Part shown: in pieces, positions 1 through 9,463 of the stretch
How positions within the stretch are numbered: position 1 is the first letter of the stretch
Layout of the letters: every line of letters starts with the position of its first letter
The notes under the pieces: generated by a model
What the model saw: the letters and a program-made list of their open reading frames with translations, nothing else
Database searches by the model: none
Told to the model about the DNA's origin: nothing
Position numbers and translations under genes: made by a program
Origin: Pycnococcus provasolii
Lineage: Eukaryota; Chlorophyta; Pseudoscourfieldiophyceae; Pseudoscourfieldiales; Pycnococcaceae
Assembly: GCA_938743325.2 (NCBI GenBank)
Contig: OW568882.1
Span: forward strand, 310,001-374,000
Reading direction: 5' to 3'
Length of the DNA: 64,000 nucleotides

Positions 1-829
1 TGTGAGTGAGCGAAAGTGGCGAGCTTCTGTCGATAGAGGATTGAAGCGCATGGCTTTCTGTGAAGCGCTCAGGCTGAAATATGATGGTGGTGGACTTGGT
101 GGTGGTGGTGGTGGTGAAAGGAGGTGTAGTGTGAGTGGTTTGGAGGAGCTCAGGGATAAGTTGAACGAGCTCTAAAAAGTTTTAGTTGTTGTGTGTGATG
201 ACACTTGTTTGTCATGTTTTGTTTGTAATTGTTAGAACAACAACTATTACCATAAACTCTTTGTTAACCTCCCAGCTCTGCGTCGTTCCCTCATGTTTCT
301 TGGCAAACTCTGCAAGCCATGCGAGCGAGACTGCTCGAAAGACGGGCGAGGAGGACCTTGAAGGTTCAGGCGCCTGACTTATCAAGTTCCTTGACTCATC
401 ATCATCATTGTCAAAGTCAAGCCTCGTTGCCTTGACTGGCAGCACAGCTGTGGTCGTTGATGTTGACGTTGACGCCGCGCATCCCCTGGCATGCCTAAAA
501 GCTTAAAAGATATCACTCAAGGAGTCAAGGGTGATGCGACGTACTTTCGGAGGCCGAAGAGGAAAAAGGCCACTGGGAGTGTGGGATGGGTGCAAGCAAC
601 CAAGTACAACAGTACTTGTAACAATAAAATATTTGTTTTGTAAGCAACCAAGTTCAAAAGTTATTGTTAAAGAAAGCAGTCAATGCAAATAGTTAGAATA
701 TGTCGCGAGCTGCTAGTGCAGCTCGTACCAACGCTCCGACTTGCAGCAGCGAGACGAGGCTTGCCTCTCTCACCTAATCGTCAGACGCTATCGCGACACT
801 GACCACGCTCTCCTAGTTCTCCCGCCTTA
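1..829. other. Mostly non-coding left edge
   Basis: No gene could be recognised with confidence here. A short GGT/GGA-type simple repeat lies near 85-130. A minus-strand open frame at 212-445 is the only stretch that reads like protein and is listed separately. The rest shows no long frame, tRNA or repeat family that I can name. Confidence 0.4.
212..445 (-). CDS. Possible exon-like open frame, unrecognised
   Basis: This minus-strand frame gives about 77 residues with no ATG at its start. The middle part reads like a folded protein segment (around AWLAEFAKKHEG followed by SWEVNKEF), while the ends are low in complexity. It lies downstream, on the same strand, of the possible coiled-coil gene piece at 830-1421, whose last part contains a good intron donor, so it could be a later exon of the same gene. 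I do not recognise the family. It may equally be a chance frame. Confidence 0.2.
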   Translation of the reverse strand: MLPVKATRLDFDNDDDESRNLISQAPEPSRSSSPVFRAVSLAWLAEFAKKHEGTTQSWEVNKEFMVIVVVLTITNKT

Positions 830-1421
830 TCAATGTTGGCAGCCTCCATAAATGTTTTTCCAAAACTCACCACTCTCGTCGCCTTTCAAAGAGGACAACT
901 TCGCCCTTTCGCCTGCTGATCCCGTGACGGTCTTCACCGTGATAGCCGCGGCGATAGCGAGGGGCCACCTGTGTGTACCACCAATCGCCATGATCGCCGA
1001 AGCGACACGCGCGCGCGTCAGCGCGTCCTCCCCGACGAGCGCCGCGACAAACGTCTGTACGCGACAAGGTAGGTCACTAAAGTACTGCGTGTTTGAGCAC
1101 CCAGCGGTGACCACGAGAGGATTCGTTTTCACTACCTTCGTCGCGTTGACGACTTCACTTCGTAGTGCCACCGCCGCGTGCCGAAGCACTTCATCTTCTC
1201 TTGTCGTTAGATTAGTCGCAATAGCGTGGTCACGGCGCGCCCTCCTTAGCTCATGCGTCGTGAGTTCGAGCCGAGAGTGAAGACTGAAGAGTGTCGACTT
1301 CTCCGCTCAAAGCATCCACTTCTCCGCGCAAAGCATCCACTTCTCCGCGCAGACGCTGTGCCTCTCGCGCATCCGCTCTGCTGACCCGGTTGCACTCCGT
1401 TTCTCCTCTTGCTCTCCGCAT
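830..1421 (-). CDS. Possible coiled-coil gene piece split over two frames
   Basis: An ATG at 1421 (minus) opens a 56-residue frame ending at 1251. It carries heptad repeats of the type LRGEVDA, three times in a row, and is therefore coiled coil. The frame one step over is open from 1306 to 830. It continues in coiled-coil style (LHSRLELTTHELRRARRD, then alanine-rich helix-like sequence) and ends in a region with a good donor site (AGTG then GTGAGT, intron start near 870). The two frames overlap, so this is either one gene with an unseen short intron or frame change, or a decaying gene. No family was recognised. Codon choice (G/C-ending) fits real coding sequence. Confidence 0.35.
1295..1360. 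repeat. Short tandem repeat, about 21 bp unit
   Basis: A unit of the form CTTCTCCGCGCAAAGCATCCA occurs about three times in a row with small differences. In the minus-strand reading it encodes the heptads of the possible coiled-coil protein above, so the repeat is probably protein-driven. Confidence 0.7.
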
Positions 1422-1999
1422 AAAATAGAAAGCAAGTGAGGGTTTGTATGCTTCTGGCTGTTGAGCCTGCTTTGAGCCTGCTTTGTATTTTTCGACTTAG
1501 GGGACCTACTTCGGGGATTGTTTTTCCCCTTGGCGCGGACCTATCTGAGGGAAGGGGGAGCAAAAGGGACAGGTCGACGGATGCCGACCGTTGCTGTAAG
1601 GAGGTTTCCGGGCAAAAGACGACCGTATATGGTTGCCCGAGGGGACTGACAGAAGACTTGATTGAGCATTTTAGTCACTTCAAAGACGCCACGTCGTGAC
1701 GACATGGTGCAAACTTGCTCTTGTGTTCCAAATCGTAAATCACCAATCACGGGATGGGATGGGATTGTGATTTGGTCGGGAAATTAAGTCCACAGTGAAC
1801 TGAACAAGGTTGGCCCGGGCGTGTGATCTTGAGCTGGGCTGGCGTATCTTCTACCGCTCACCACCTCACCCTGTGCAACGTCCCTGAACAGACGCCTGCT
1901 CGAGGCCCACGGGGAGTTGCCACGGTTCCCTGCACGCTCGAAGAAGAAGAAGTACTTCATCAGCTCTCCATCGACCCTGTCCCTTCAGCTCATAACCTT
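1422..1999. other. Intergenic, nothing recognised
   Basis: This region separates the possible minus-strand coiled-coil gene from the plus-strand EF-hand gene, so it would hold both promoters. Frames present here are short and lack protein character. The EF-hand frame stays open upstream of its ATG to about 1823 but without another ATG. Confidence 0.5.
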
Positions 2000-2842
2000 A
2001 TGTCTACTCCGGCTGGGAACCAAGCACTCGGCGAGGTGCGCAAGGTGCTGCACGGCGTGCGTCTCGACGAGTGCCCCGCCTTACTGCGCGAGAAACTCGC
2101 GCAATATGATACCAACGGAAACGGCATCATCGACCCCAACGAACTGCCTGACCCCATGTCTGCGGAGATGACCTATCTCAAAGTCTCTTCGTTTCCCAAG
2201 AAGGTGCAACCGCTCCTTCACGAGATTGACGACGAGAAAAATGGAAAGATCGAGATGGACGAGCTCACGGAAATCTTAACCGTGTACGTGGACTTGAAGA
2301 AGGCGAACAAGGAAGGCTCCATCGCCATCAAGACACTTCCGAAGGAAATTCAGGTTACGCTTAAGGTGTTCGACGTCGACGGTGACGGAACGGTCGCGCC
2401 CATGGAGCTTGCTCGTGGTGCGGAGCTCTACAAGGAGTCGAAGAAAACCACAAAGCGCCTTATGATTTTCAGCGGCGTCCTCCTCATCATTCTGGTCGCC
2501 CTGGTGGCCGTCATTGTCAGCCTCACCGCCGTCGTCGTCGAGGAGACCAAGGAGACGAAGGCGGACAAGAGCGGCGCGCTCGTCAAGAAGGGAACCAGCA
2601 CGCCAGTGGGCACAGCCAAGGCGACGAAAAGCCTTGCGCTGTTCGACATGCCCGGGCAAACCGCGGGCGTGCTCTCGGGGGTGAAGCTCATCAACCTCAA
2701 GCAGTTCGGCACGCTCCTTGGATACACCATCACCGGATACCGTGCTACGGACACGAAGGTGACGTTCCTTGCGAGCTCGGGTGATGTCGTGGCAGTTGAT
2801 AACAACTTCATCAACGTCACAAGCGCGTCTGGCATGCCTTAG
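2000..2842 (+). CDS. Membrane-anchored triple EF-hand protein
   Basis: The 280-residue product is a calcium-binding protein with one membrane helix. Three EF-hand loops are visible: residues 37-48 (DTNGNGIIDPNE), 77-88 (DDEKNGKIEMDE) and 125-136 (DVDGDGTVAPME). A basic stretch then leads into a transmembrane helix at about 154-180. The C-terminal part (GT.TPVGTA..., then GYTITGY and KVTF motifs) resembles an ectodomain I recall from an abundant algal family of EF-hand plus TM proteins, where the tail often runs longer. I chose the ATG at 2000 because the longer frame from 1823 has no ATG. The stop codon is the TAG inside a TTAGGG-like repeat, so the end may be shortened. The calcium role is inferred from the loops; the membrane involved is unknown. 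Confidence 0.8.
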   Translation: MSTPAGNQALGEVRKVLHGVRLDECPALLREKLAQYDTNGNGIIDPNELPDPMSAEMTYLKVSSFPKKVQPLLHEIDDEKNGKIEMDELTEILTVYVDLKKANKEGSIAIKTLPKEIQVTLKVFDVDGDGTVAPMELARGAELYKESKKTTKRLMIFSGVLLIILVALVAVIVSLTAVVVEETKETKADKSGALVKKGTSTPVGTAKATKSLALFDMPGQTAGVLSGVKLINLKQFGTLLGYTITGYRATDTKVTFLASSGDVVAVDNNFINVTSASGMP

Positions 2843-2857
2843 GGTTAGGGTTACCCG
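2839..2857. repeat. Telomere-like TTAGGG motif
   Basis: Two TTAGGG units followed by GTTACCCGTA overlap the stop codon of the EF-hand gene. Similar GGGTTACCCGTA sequence occurs at 9382-9395, upstream of another gene. Confidence 0.7.
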
Positions 2858-3068
2858 TAATATCCTGCCTCACGTGATCGTACGAATATCCACCCAATGC
2901 ATCGATGCTGCATGCGTCGCGGCCACCTGGTGAATGCACGGGAGGCAGAGGCGTCAGGAAGCCCCCCCCACCAGCCCCCACCAAAACGCCAGCCAGAGCG
3001 TTCGCCGAACGGCCACACGTACTCGTACCGATACGCCCAATCGAGCAAGTTTGTCGTCTCCATGAGCG
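2858..3068. other. Spacer before the copia-type fossil
   Basis: About 210 bp between the EF-hand gene and the first long repeat. It is C-rich in places (a run near 2967) and holds no convincing frame. Confidence 0.5.
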
Positions 3069-3310
3069 AGGGCGTTTAGGTCTCGCAGGTTCTGTTTTGG
3101 GGTTTTGATGGATTGGGGTTTCGGGTGCCTTGGAATCGGTTTTTGGGCTCCCGGACCGGGGTTATGTTTTAGGGGTTTCAGGTGAGTTTGGTTTCGGAGT
3201 TCCGCCACGTGGGTTTGTGACATGTGAAGGAGTGGCGGCTCCCTGGCTCCTGATTTATCTACTGGTGAAGATATTGGGTTGGATTTGGATGGGATTTGAT
3301 TGAAGGCCTT
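3069..3310 (-). repeat. Long terminal repeat segment, 3' side
   Basis: This 242-bp segment matches 4815-5056 with no difference that I could find by eye. On the minus strand it is at the 3' end of the copia-type element. The full LTR may extend to about 3378. Confidence 0.8.
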
Positions 3311-4814
3311 GTCCTTCTCCTTAACCCCCAAACTTCGACAGGTGATGTGTCGTACTACAAACCCCTAAAACTCCAACACCCCCACTCGACAATCACTCGA
3401 GTACTCTCAATCCTCACAAGAATCGAATCCTACCATCTTGAGAATCCTGCGAACCAAACTCACGAAACGCACTCCACTGAGTGGCTTAGTGAATATATCA
3501 GCCAGCATGTCGTTAGTTCGGATAAACCGTACTACGATATTTTTAAGCTCATTCACCTGTTCACGCACGAAATGGTATCGTATCTCGATGTGCTTCGTTC
3601 GCTTGTGGAACACAGGATTATTTGACAGAGCAACGCATCCTTGATTGTCCTCATGGATAAGAGTTGGTTCTTGTTGAGGAAATCCAAAGTCAGCGATAAG
3701 CATGCGCAAGTGGATTGCCTCTTGACTCGCTGTGCATAGGGCCATATATTCTGCCTCCGTGGTAGATAAGGCAACGGTCGGCTGCCGTCTAGTTCCCCAA
3801 CTTATGGGCCCACCATTGAGAACGAAGATATATCCGGTAGTAGATCTGCGGGTTGTACGGTCACCACCCCAATCAGCGTCAGAATATCCGATGAGGGTGT
3901 TATCGCCGTTTCGATCGTACCATATACCGAATTCAGGTGTTCCCTTTAAGTAGCGTACTATTCGCTTGGCTAACTGCAAATGCGTAGTTGACGGGTTTCC
4001 CATCACGGTTGACGCTGCACTTACCGAATATGCAATGTCAGGTCGGGTTGCGATCGACGCGTACATGACTCCCCCGAGTAATGAGCGATACTTGTGACCT
4101 ATGTCTGCATCGGCTGACCCAACGTCGGATTCATCTTTCGCGTATTCAGAGCCAACGCTCATTGGGGTATCTGCTGATATACAATCAGCCATTCCAAGAC
4201 GCTCTGTCAGATTCAACACATATCTTTTCTGGTTGAGGCCGATTCCATGCACGACGAGGCGTGCTGTTCCTCGGCACGCCAGAGCAAGTGCATAATAGAG
4301 TGCTTCGCTCTCGTCCGGTGCGTCAGTGTGCGCGGCCGCCGTGAGCGCGGCGCCGAGCTTGCGGCTATGCGCGTACGCCGTGAACCCAAAACGCCAGTCC
4401 GCCCAACGTTCGACGTCGCCGTCGAACGTTGGGGCGAACCGCGTATCGGCTGCGCCACGCGTGGTGTCGTGCGTTCCCGTCGTCACAAGTGCCATATCTC
4501 GTGTTAACTGTGTTAACCGCGTTAAGCTGTGCTCCTGAAGGTCTCCCGACTTAAGCTCTCGACCGGAGCTTCTCCTGATGTGTTGATGCGTGCGTAGCAA
4601 CTTTTATAGAGGTGCTTGTAGGTCGCGTACTGTGTGTGTACGTGTCCGGCAGGCCCGTGCGAGTTGTACTCTGCCCGTGTTCGCGTCGAAAACGTCTCCA
4701 AACTTGTGCAAGACGCCAAACTGTGCTCCCTGAAGGTCTCCCGACCTAAGCTCTCGACCAGAGCTTCTCCTGATGTGTTGATGCGCGCGTAGCAACTTTT
4801 ATAGAGGTGCTTGT

Positions 4815-5056
4815 AGGGCGTTTAGGTCTCGCAGGTTCTGTTTTGGGGTTTTGATGGATTGGGGTTTCGGGTGCCTTGGAATCGGTTTTTGGGCTCCCGG
4901 ACCGGGGTTATGTTTTAGGGGTTTCAGGTGAGTTTGGTTTCGGAGTTCCGCCACGTGGGTTTGTGACATGTGAAGGAGTGGCGGCTCCCTGGCTCCTGAT
5001 TTATCTACTGGTGAAGATATTGGGTTGGATTTGGATGGGATTTGATTGAAGGCCTT
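4815..5056 (-). repeat. Long terminal repeat segment, 5' side
   Basis: Direct repeat partner of 3069-3310. A TATAAA sequence lies just inside it, at about 4798-4803 on the minus strand, as expected for an LTR promoter region. Confidence 0.8.
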
Positions 5057-5735
5057 ATCGCCACTTCTACGGTGGTGAAGAGGTGTCTCCTGGGGCCTCT
5101 GGTCGGCCCAGAGGCGTCCTGTGGGCGAGCCACTAGATGGGCTCGTCCGATGAGTATCTTGTAATCGATCATTCTTCTCTTTGTCTACTCGATTCGTAGT
5201 CAGAGGGGATACCAAACCTATATCTAGTGGCGGCCACTACCAGTGGTTATAACTGCTTTATACTTACTTCCAGTGTGGCTGTCTTAAGGTCACTTAAGGT
5301 CAAGACCACGCTCACAAGAGAGTATAGGTTTCAGTCACTCCACAAACATTTTTGCCGGCGCCCGTGCATGAACAGACAGTAGCAAGATCGCGCGTATGCG
5401 CCGGTGAGGTTGCGCCCAGCCTCGCGGTAGATGCGAGACATGTGCTGCACGTACAGCAGTACAGTGTGCGGCTTCGTGATGAGCTTTCTGCGTTGCCTTG
5501 TGTTGAGAAATAATACAGACAGACCCGCGAAAGAAAAACCCCAACCAAAAACCCCAACCTAAACCCAACCTGGAAAGGACGGACTGTAAGTCTAAAGTGT
5601 ATCCCGAAATCCCGCATTTGCGTCGTACTTTTGCTCCCGAGGGTAGGGTTAGGTTTCCTTCACCTCCTTTTTTTCCTTTCCGCGTCGGACGCCATACCCC
5701 AAGCGAGCCAGCCGGCCTCAACGCACACGAGTAAC
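5057..5735. other. Intergenic, promoter side of the TUTase gene
   Basis: No gene was recognised. A CCAACC-rich stretch (5530-5575) and a GGGTAGGGTTAGG motif (5640-5652) precede the TUTase ATG by roughly 85-200 bp. The TUTase frame remains open upstream of its ATG but without an ATG of its own. Confidence 0.5.
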
Positions 5736-8099
5736 ATGGCGACGACAGGGCAAGACGTCAGCCTCAGCGGTGCCGGCGCGCGCCTGCTCAGCGCGCTCAA
5801 AGCTTCGAATCCAGCCGGTGCCTCTGAATCCGGCGACGCTCCACCTCCAGGGGGCTCTTCTGCGGCGTCCTCAGTCGAGGCGTCCTTCTCCAGCATGTCG
5901 CTCTTCGCACCGCCCTCACCACCTCACGGGCACGCGACAGCGGCGGCCGCAGCTCCGAGCAGTCCACAGGCAGGGGCACGCGCAGGTGGTGGTGGTGGTG
6001 GAGGAGGAGGCGGCGGAGGGAAGTACGTGCCGCCGCACCGAGCGACACGGCGAGCACCACCGCCTGGCTTTGCAGCTTCGACAACGGCACCGCCGGGGTT
6101 CGAGGCGTCCTCAGCACCGCCGCCGGGATTTGAGGCACCCGCGTCCCCTTCTCCTCCCGCGGCTGGGCTAGGAGGAGACGTGCAGCACCAGCAACCACCG
6201 CCGCCAAACCACCAGCAGCAGGCTCTGCCGCCAGACCAGGAAATCCCGCAAATTCTGCGACACCTTCAGCACCTCGGCGAGATACGTGCGCAAACGCAGG
6301 CGCAAATCAACCAAATAAAAGAGCAAGTCATGCCTTCGGTGGAGCCGCCGCCGGGTGCGCCTCCTCGCCCGTCACCGGCGGAGGCTCTGGCAATTTTGCA
6401 GCCTCTCGTGAACCGCGTGCAGCAAATAGACAGTGCGCTGGCGCAGGCGCAGATGCGACTTCACCAGCTTGCACCGCAGCACTTCCCACCACCACCGGGT
6501 GCACCACCGTTGCCGCCGATGCAGGCTGGCCCCCCTCCTCAGCCTGGTCAGCCATCTCCGCCGTCGCCACAGCAGCTCCAGCAGCCGCCGCCGCCGACAT
6601 TACTACAGCAGCCGCCGCCACAGCAACCACCGCCACCACTACCACCCCAGCAGCAGCAGCAGCCGCAACTCGACGCTTCTCTGCCGTCGCCGTCATCACC
6701 GCCATCACCACCTCTACCAGTCTCTCCACCACCACCATCTCAGACAGACCCAGCAGACGAAGGTGCTGCTCCCGCATCGTCCTCTGATCAAGCTGATGCG
6801 GATCCAGAGACGGAGGAGGATGAAGAGGAGCGTCGGCGACGCCGTGCCGAACGACGGGCAGAACGCAACGCTCATCGCGAGCACGAGCCACGGAAGTACG
6901 ACCGCCATTTGCCTCGTCGTCCACCTCGCCACCTGCAGTACCCAGGTTCGCCAGCCGCCGAGCAGATGGAGCTCGATGCCATGCTTGAGTCGCTTGTCGG
7001 CAGCCTGCGGCAGCCCGAGGCGGAGAAGCAGCTCATTCGGAGGACATACGACGAAATGCGCGCGATTGTTCAGCGCACCTTTGAAAAGGAGTATCCTGGC
7101 AAGTTCAAGCTTCACGTGTTCGGCTCTTGCGTGAGTGGCTTCGGCTTGCGCGATGCTGACGTGGACCTGTGCTTACAGATACCCACCGATACGCAGGAAG
7201 AGGCGGCGGAGGCGGTGGAGAGCCTCGCGGAGGCGGTGCGATCAGCCTACCCCGACATCGGCGACGACGCGAGTATGGATGATATGAACGTGAACCCGAA
7301 CGGAATCAAGCATTCGGACGTGCTAGCTCTGACTCACGCTCGTGTTCCTATCGTGAAAGTGCAGCGCCTCCCTCGGAGGCTGCAGGGCATTGCGTGCGAT
7401 ATTTGCGTGAACAACACGCTCGCGGTTGTCAACACGCAGCTCCTGAAGGACTACGCGTCCATCGATCAGAGACTAACCCTGCTCGCCTTCTGCGTGAAGC
7501 ATTGGGCACGCCAGCGTAAGGTGAACTCCACCTACCACGGAACGCTGAGTTCGTACTGCTACGTCATCATGTGCATCTTCTTCCTGCAGACGCGCCATCC
7601 GCCGATCCTTCCCTGCCTTCAGGACGAGAACATCCTCAAGCCGACATTCCGCGCGGAGATCAACGGGCACCTTTGCTCGTACCACCACCAGGCGCAGAAT
7701 CTCGCCGGGTTTGGCAGGGCGAACACCGAGAGCTTGTCGGATCTTCTCACCGGTTTCTTCGACTACTGGGCATATCGCCATGACTACAGCCGCGACGTGG
7801 CGTCGGTGCGTACGGGTCATGCCATCACGAAGGTGAGCAAGGAGTGGACAACGCGCGTGGGCAAAGATCGGCACCTGATCTGCGTTGAGGATCCGTTCGA
7901 CTTGTCGCACGACCTCGGTCGAACCGTGGACCGCAATTCCATCGGCGTTCTGCGCGACGAGTTTGTGCGTGCGACGCGCATTATGCGCGAGGAGCGCGAT
8001 GCGGATACTGCGCTCCGCCTGCTGTTTGAGAAGTACGAGCCTCCCCCGAGGCCAGATCGGCCATCTGCCGAGGACGCCGAGTCTTCCGAGGCCCTGTGA
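5736..8099 (+). CDS. Terminal uridylyltransferase / non-canonical poly(A) polymerase, URT1-like
   Basis: This 787-residue enzyme should add nucleotides, probably uridines, to RNA 3' ends in cytoplasmic mRNA turnover. The N-terminal half is disordered and rich in Pro, Gln, Ala and Gly, with three PPGF-type repeats near residues 110-140 (PPGFAAS, PPGFEAS, PPGFEAP). As far as I recall, similar PPGF motifs occur in plant URT1. The catalytic domain starts near residue 458 with FGSCVSGFGL and the DVD aspartate pair in DADVDLCL. A third Asp is in GIACDICVNN near 551. The PAP-associated part has NTESLSDLLTGFFDYW (about 660-675), then EDPFDLSHDLGR near 718. The ATG at 5736 is preferred because the longer frame begins with TTG. 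Uridylation rather than adenylation is inferred from overall resemblance. Confidence 0.88.
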   Translation: MATTGQDVSLSGAGARLLSALKASNPAGASESGDAPPPGGSSAASSVEASFSSMSLFAPPSPPHGHATAAAAAPSSPQAGARAGGGGGGGGGGGGKYVPPHRATRRAPPPGFAASTTAPPGFEASSAPPPGFEAPASPSPPAAGLGGDVQHQQPPPPNHQQQALPPDQEIPQILRHLQHLGEIRAQTQAQINQIKEQVMPSVEPPPGAPPRPSPAEALAILQPLVNRVQQIDSALAQAQMRLHQLAPQHFPPPPGAPPLPPMQAGPPPQPGQPSPPSPQQLQQPPPPTLLQQPPPQQPPPPLPPQQQQQPQLDASLPSPSSPPSPPLPVSPPPPSQTDPADEGAAPASSSDQADADPETEEDEEERRRRRAERRAERNAHREHEPRKYDRHLPRRPPRHLQYPGSPAAEQMELDAMLESLVGSLRQPEAEKQLIRRTYDEMRAIVQRTFEKEYPGKFKLHVFGSCVSGFGLRDADVDLCLQIPTDTQEEAAEAVESLAEAVRSAYPDIGDDASMDDMNVNPNGIKHSDVLALTHARVPIVKVQRLPRRLQGIACDICVNNTLAVVNTQLLKDYASIDQRLTLLAFCVKHWARQRKVNSTYHGTLSSYCYVIMCIFFLQTRHPPILPCLQDENILKPTFRAEINGHLCSYHHQAQNLAGFGRANTESLSDLLTGFFDYWAYRHDYSRDVASVRTGHAITKVSKEWTTRVGKDRHLICVEDPFDLSHDLGRTVDRNSIGVLRDEFVRATRIMREERDADTALRLLFEKYEPPPRPDRPSAEDAESSEAL

Positions 8100-9463
8100 A
8101 AATGTGTACGGTATTGATTGTGCTTGTGTATGTCATTGACTGGGAGAGGTGTTTTTGGAGATTTTTTTTGTTTGCGATCAATCGATCTGGTGGGTGGGAT
8201 AAAAAAATAGATAAACGAGATGAGATTGTGGGTGTCCGATTCTCTATACAAAGTAAAGTATGTAACGTGCTGCAGACCCCTTATCCTCTTTGGTTTGTGA
8301 AACACAATATAATAGTAAGTTACAACGTACCTGTATGGTCAGTCGAGCTTACACTCACTCCTGTGACAAGTGGTTGTGATCCCAAATGAATACCAAATAC
8401 ATACATAGATTAGGAGGGTAGGAGGGATCATCCCAGCAAAAAAAAACACTCCTGAAGCTCGATGATCCACCCGCACCCGCACCACCACCACCACCCGCAT
8501 CTGATTTTTTCTTTGCGACTTGCTTAAAAACCCAACTTCCCACATCAACTATGTTTGGAAAGCCGTCACAGCTCAACCATTTGCTTTCGGAGCCTCCAAG
8601 ATACTCTCAAAGTCTCAAACGCGCCATCTCTTCTTCTTTCCGAGTTTCCGTCTCCTTTCCGCCTCGGATCAGGAAGAGTGGGCTTGCTGTCGCGGTCCTT
8701 CTCTTCCTTCGTCAAGGCCGCCTTCGGCCCTTCGCTGACGGCTCATGCACGGAGAAGTATTTTCCTTCACTCGTGACATATATCGCACGACGGCAGCTGT
8801 TGACGGAGACGAAGAGGTTATCGGCCCACACCTATAGCAAGCAGAATACTCGCACAACAAAGCTCCGCCTTGTCGCCTCGGATGAATCGGTGAAGGGCAT
8901 GCTCCTTCATCCAATGGTCCATAGCTCCATGCACGACGCCAGCGGGGACGAGGTAGGTCTGCGAAGAGGACGATTGCTGATAGCGAGCCATGGCTCACAG
9001 ATGGAGTCGGCACTGAAATCGTCAATACGTGCAAAAGCCAAGTCTATTTGCAAAGGCGCTGCAACAAGTTGCAGGGGCTTGTTGCTTCTGTGTGCGGCTG
9101 GTGCACAGGTTCGTTCGGCACACAACCAAAGGACGACGTAACGCCGAGGAGACTGCGTGCATATGGTCGTGTAGGTGATACGAGCACCCCATGGGTGGCC
9201 CACCGGTCAATACGCGCCATGCATGATTTCAACAAACGTGGAAACACCAACCCATTTTCCGTCATGAACGTTTTGATCCACTGGAACCACTCACTCTCCC
9301 GACCGGGATCCCGAGGGGACTCCGAGGGGATCCTCCTCTCCGGGTATCGAGTATCGATTAGGGTATGATGAAAACCAATCTAGGGTTACCCGTAGGGTTC
9401 TTCTTGCTTCGCTTGTCACACCGAAAGACCTGAAATCTTGAAATCCGCCTTCTACTTCTCGCC
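8100..9463. other. Intergenic, no gene recognised
   Basis: This 1.36-kb stretch holds a 196-residue ATG frame at 8551-9141 and several shorter ones, none with domain-like or compositionally convincing sequence. A telomere-like TAGGGTTACCCGTAGGGTT motif lies at 9381-9399, about 70 bp before the next ATG. Confidence 0.5.
9381..9399. repeat. Telomere-like motif upstream of a gene
   Basis: TAGGGTTACCCGTAGGGTT shares the core TAGGGTTACCCGTA with the sequence at the end of the EF-hand gene (2847-2860). It lies in the presumed promoter of the gene at 9464. Confidence 0.5.

Larger units (their letters stand above)
3069..5056 (-). mobile_element. Ty1/copia-type LTR retrotransposon fossil, broken
   Basis: The element lies on the minus strand between two direct repeats of 242 bp (3069-3310 and 4815-5056) that look identical by eye. 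Recognised parts are a gag-like N-terminal region (motif FDGDVERWADWRFGF), the C-terminal end of reverse transcriptase and a copia RNase H region (YSDADWGGD, STTEAEYMAL, HEDNQGC, TKHIEIRYHFVRE, IFTKPL). A segment of about 95 bp occurs twice near the 5' end (about 4526-4620 and 4720-4815). A TGTTGGAG sequence preceded by a G-rich tract near 3378 looks like the usual copia LTR start after a polypurine tract. The copy is broken, with about one major break. Identical repeats suggest a recent insertion. Confidence 0.85.

Noticed and set aside
8551-9141. 196-residue ATG frame between the TUTase and the Coa1/Tim21-like gene
   Set aside because: No domain-like pattern, mixed basic/Ser composition and no conserved motif; not strong enough to call a gene.
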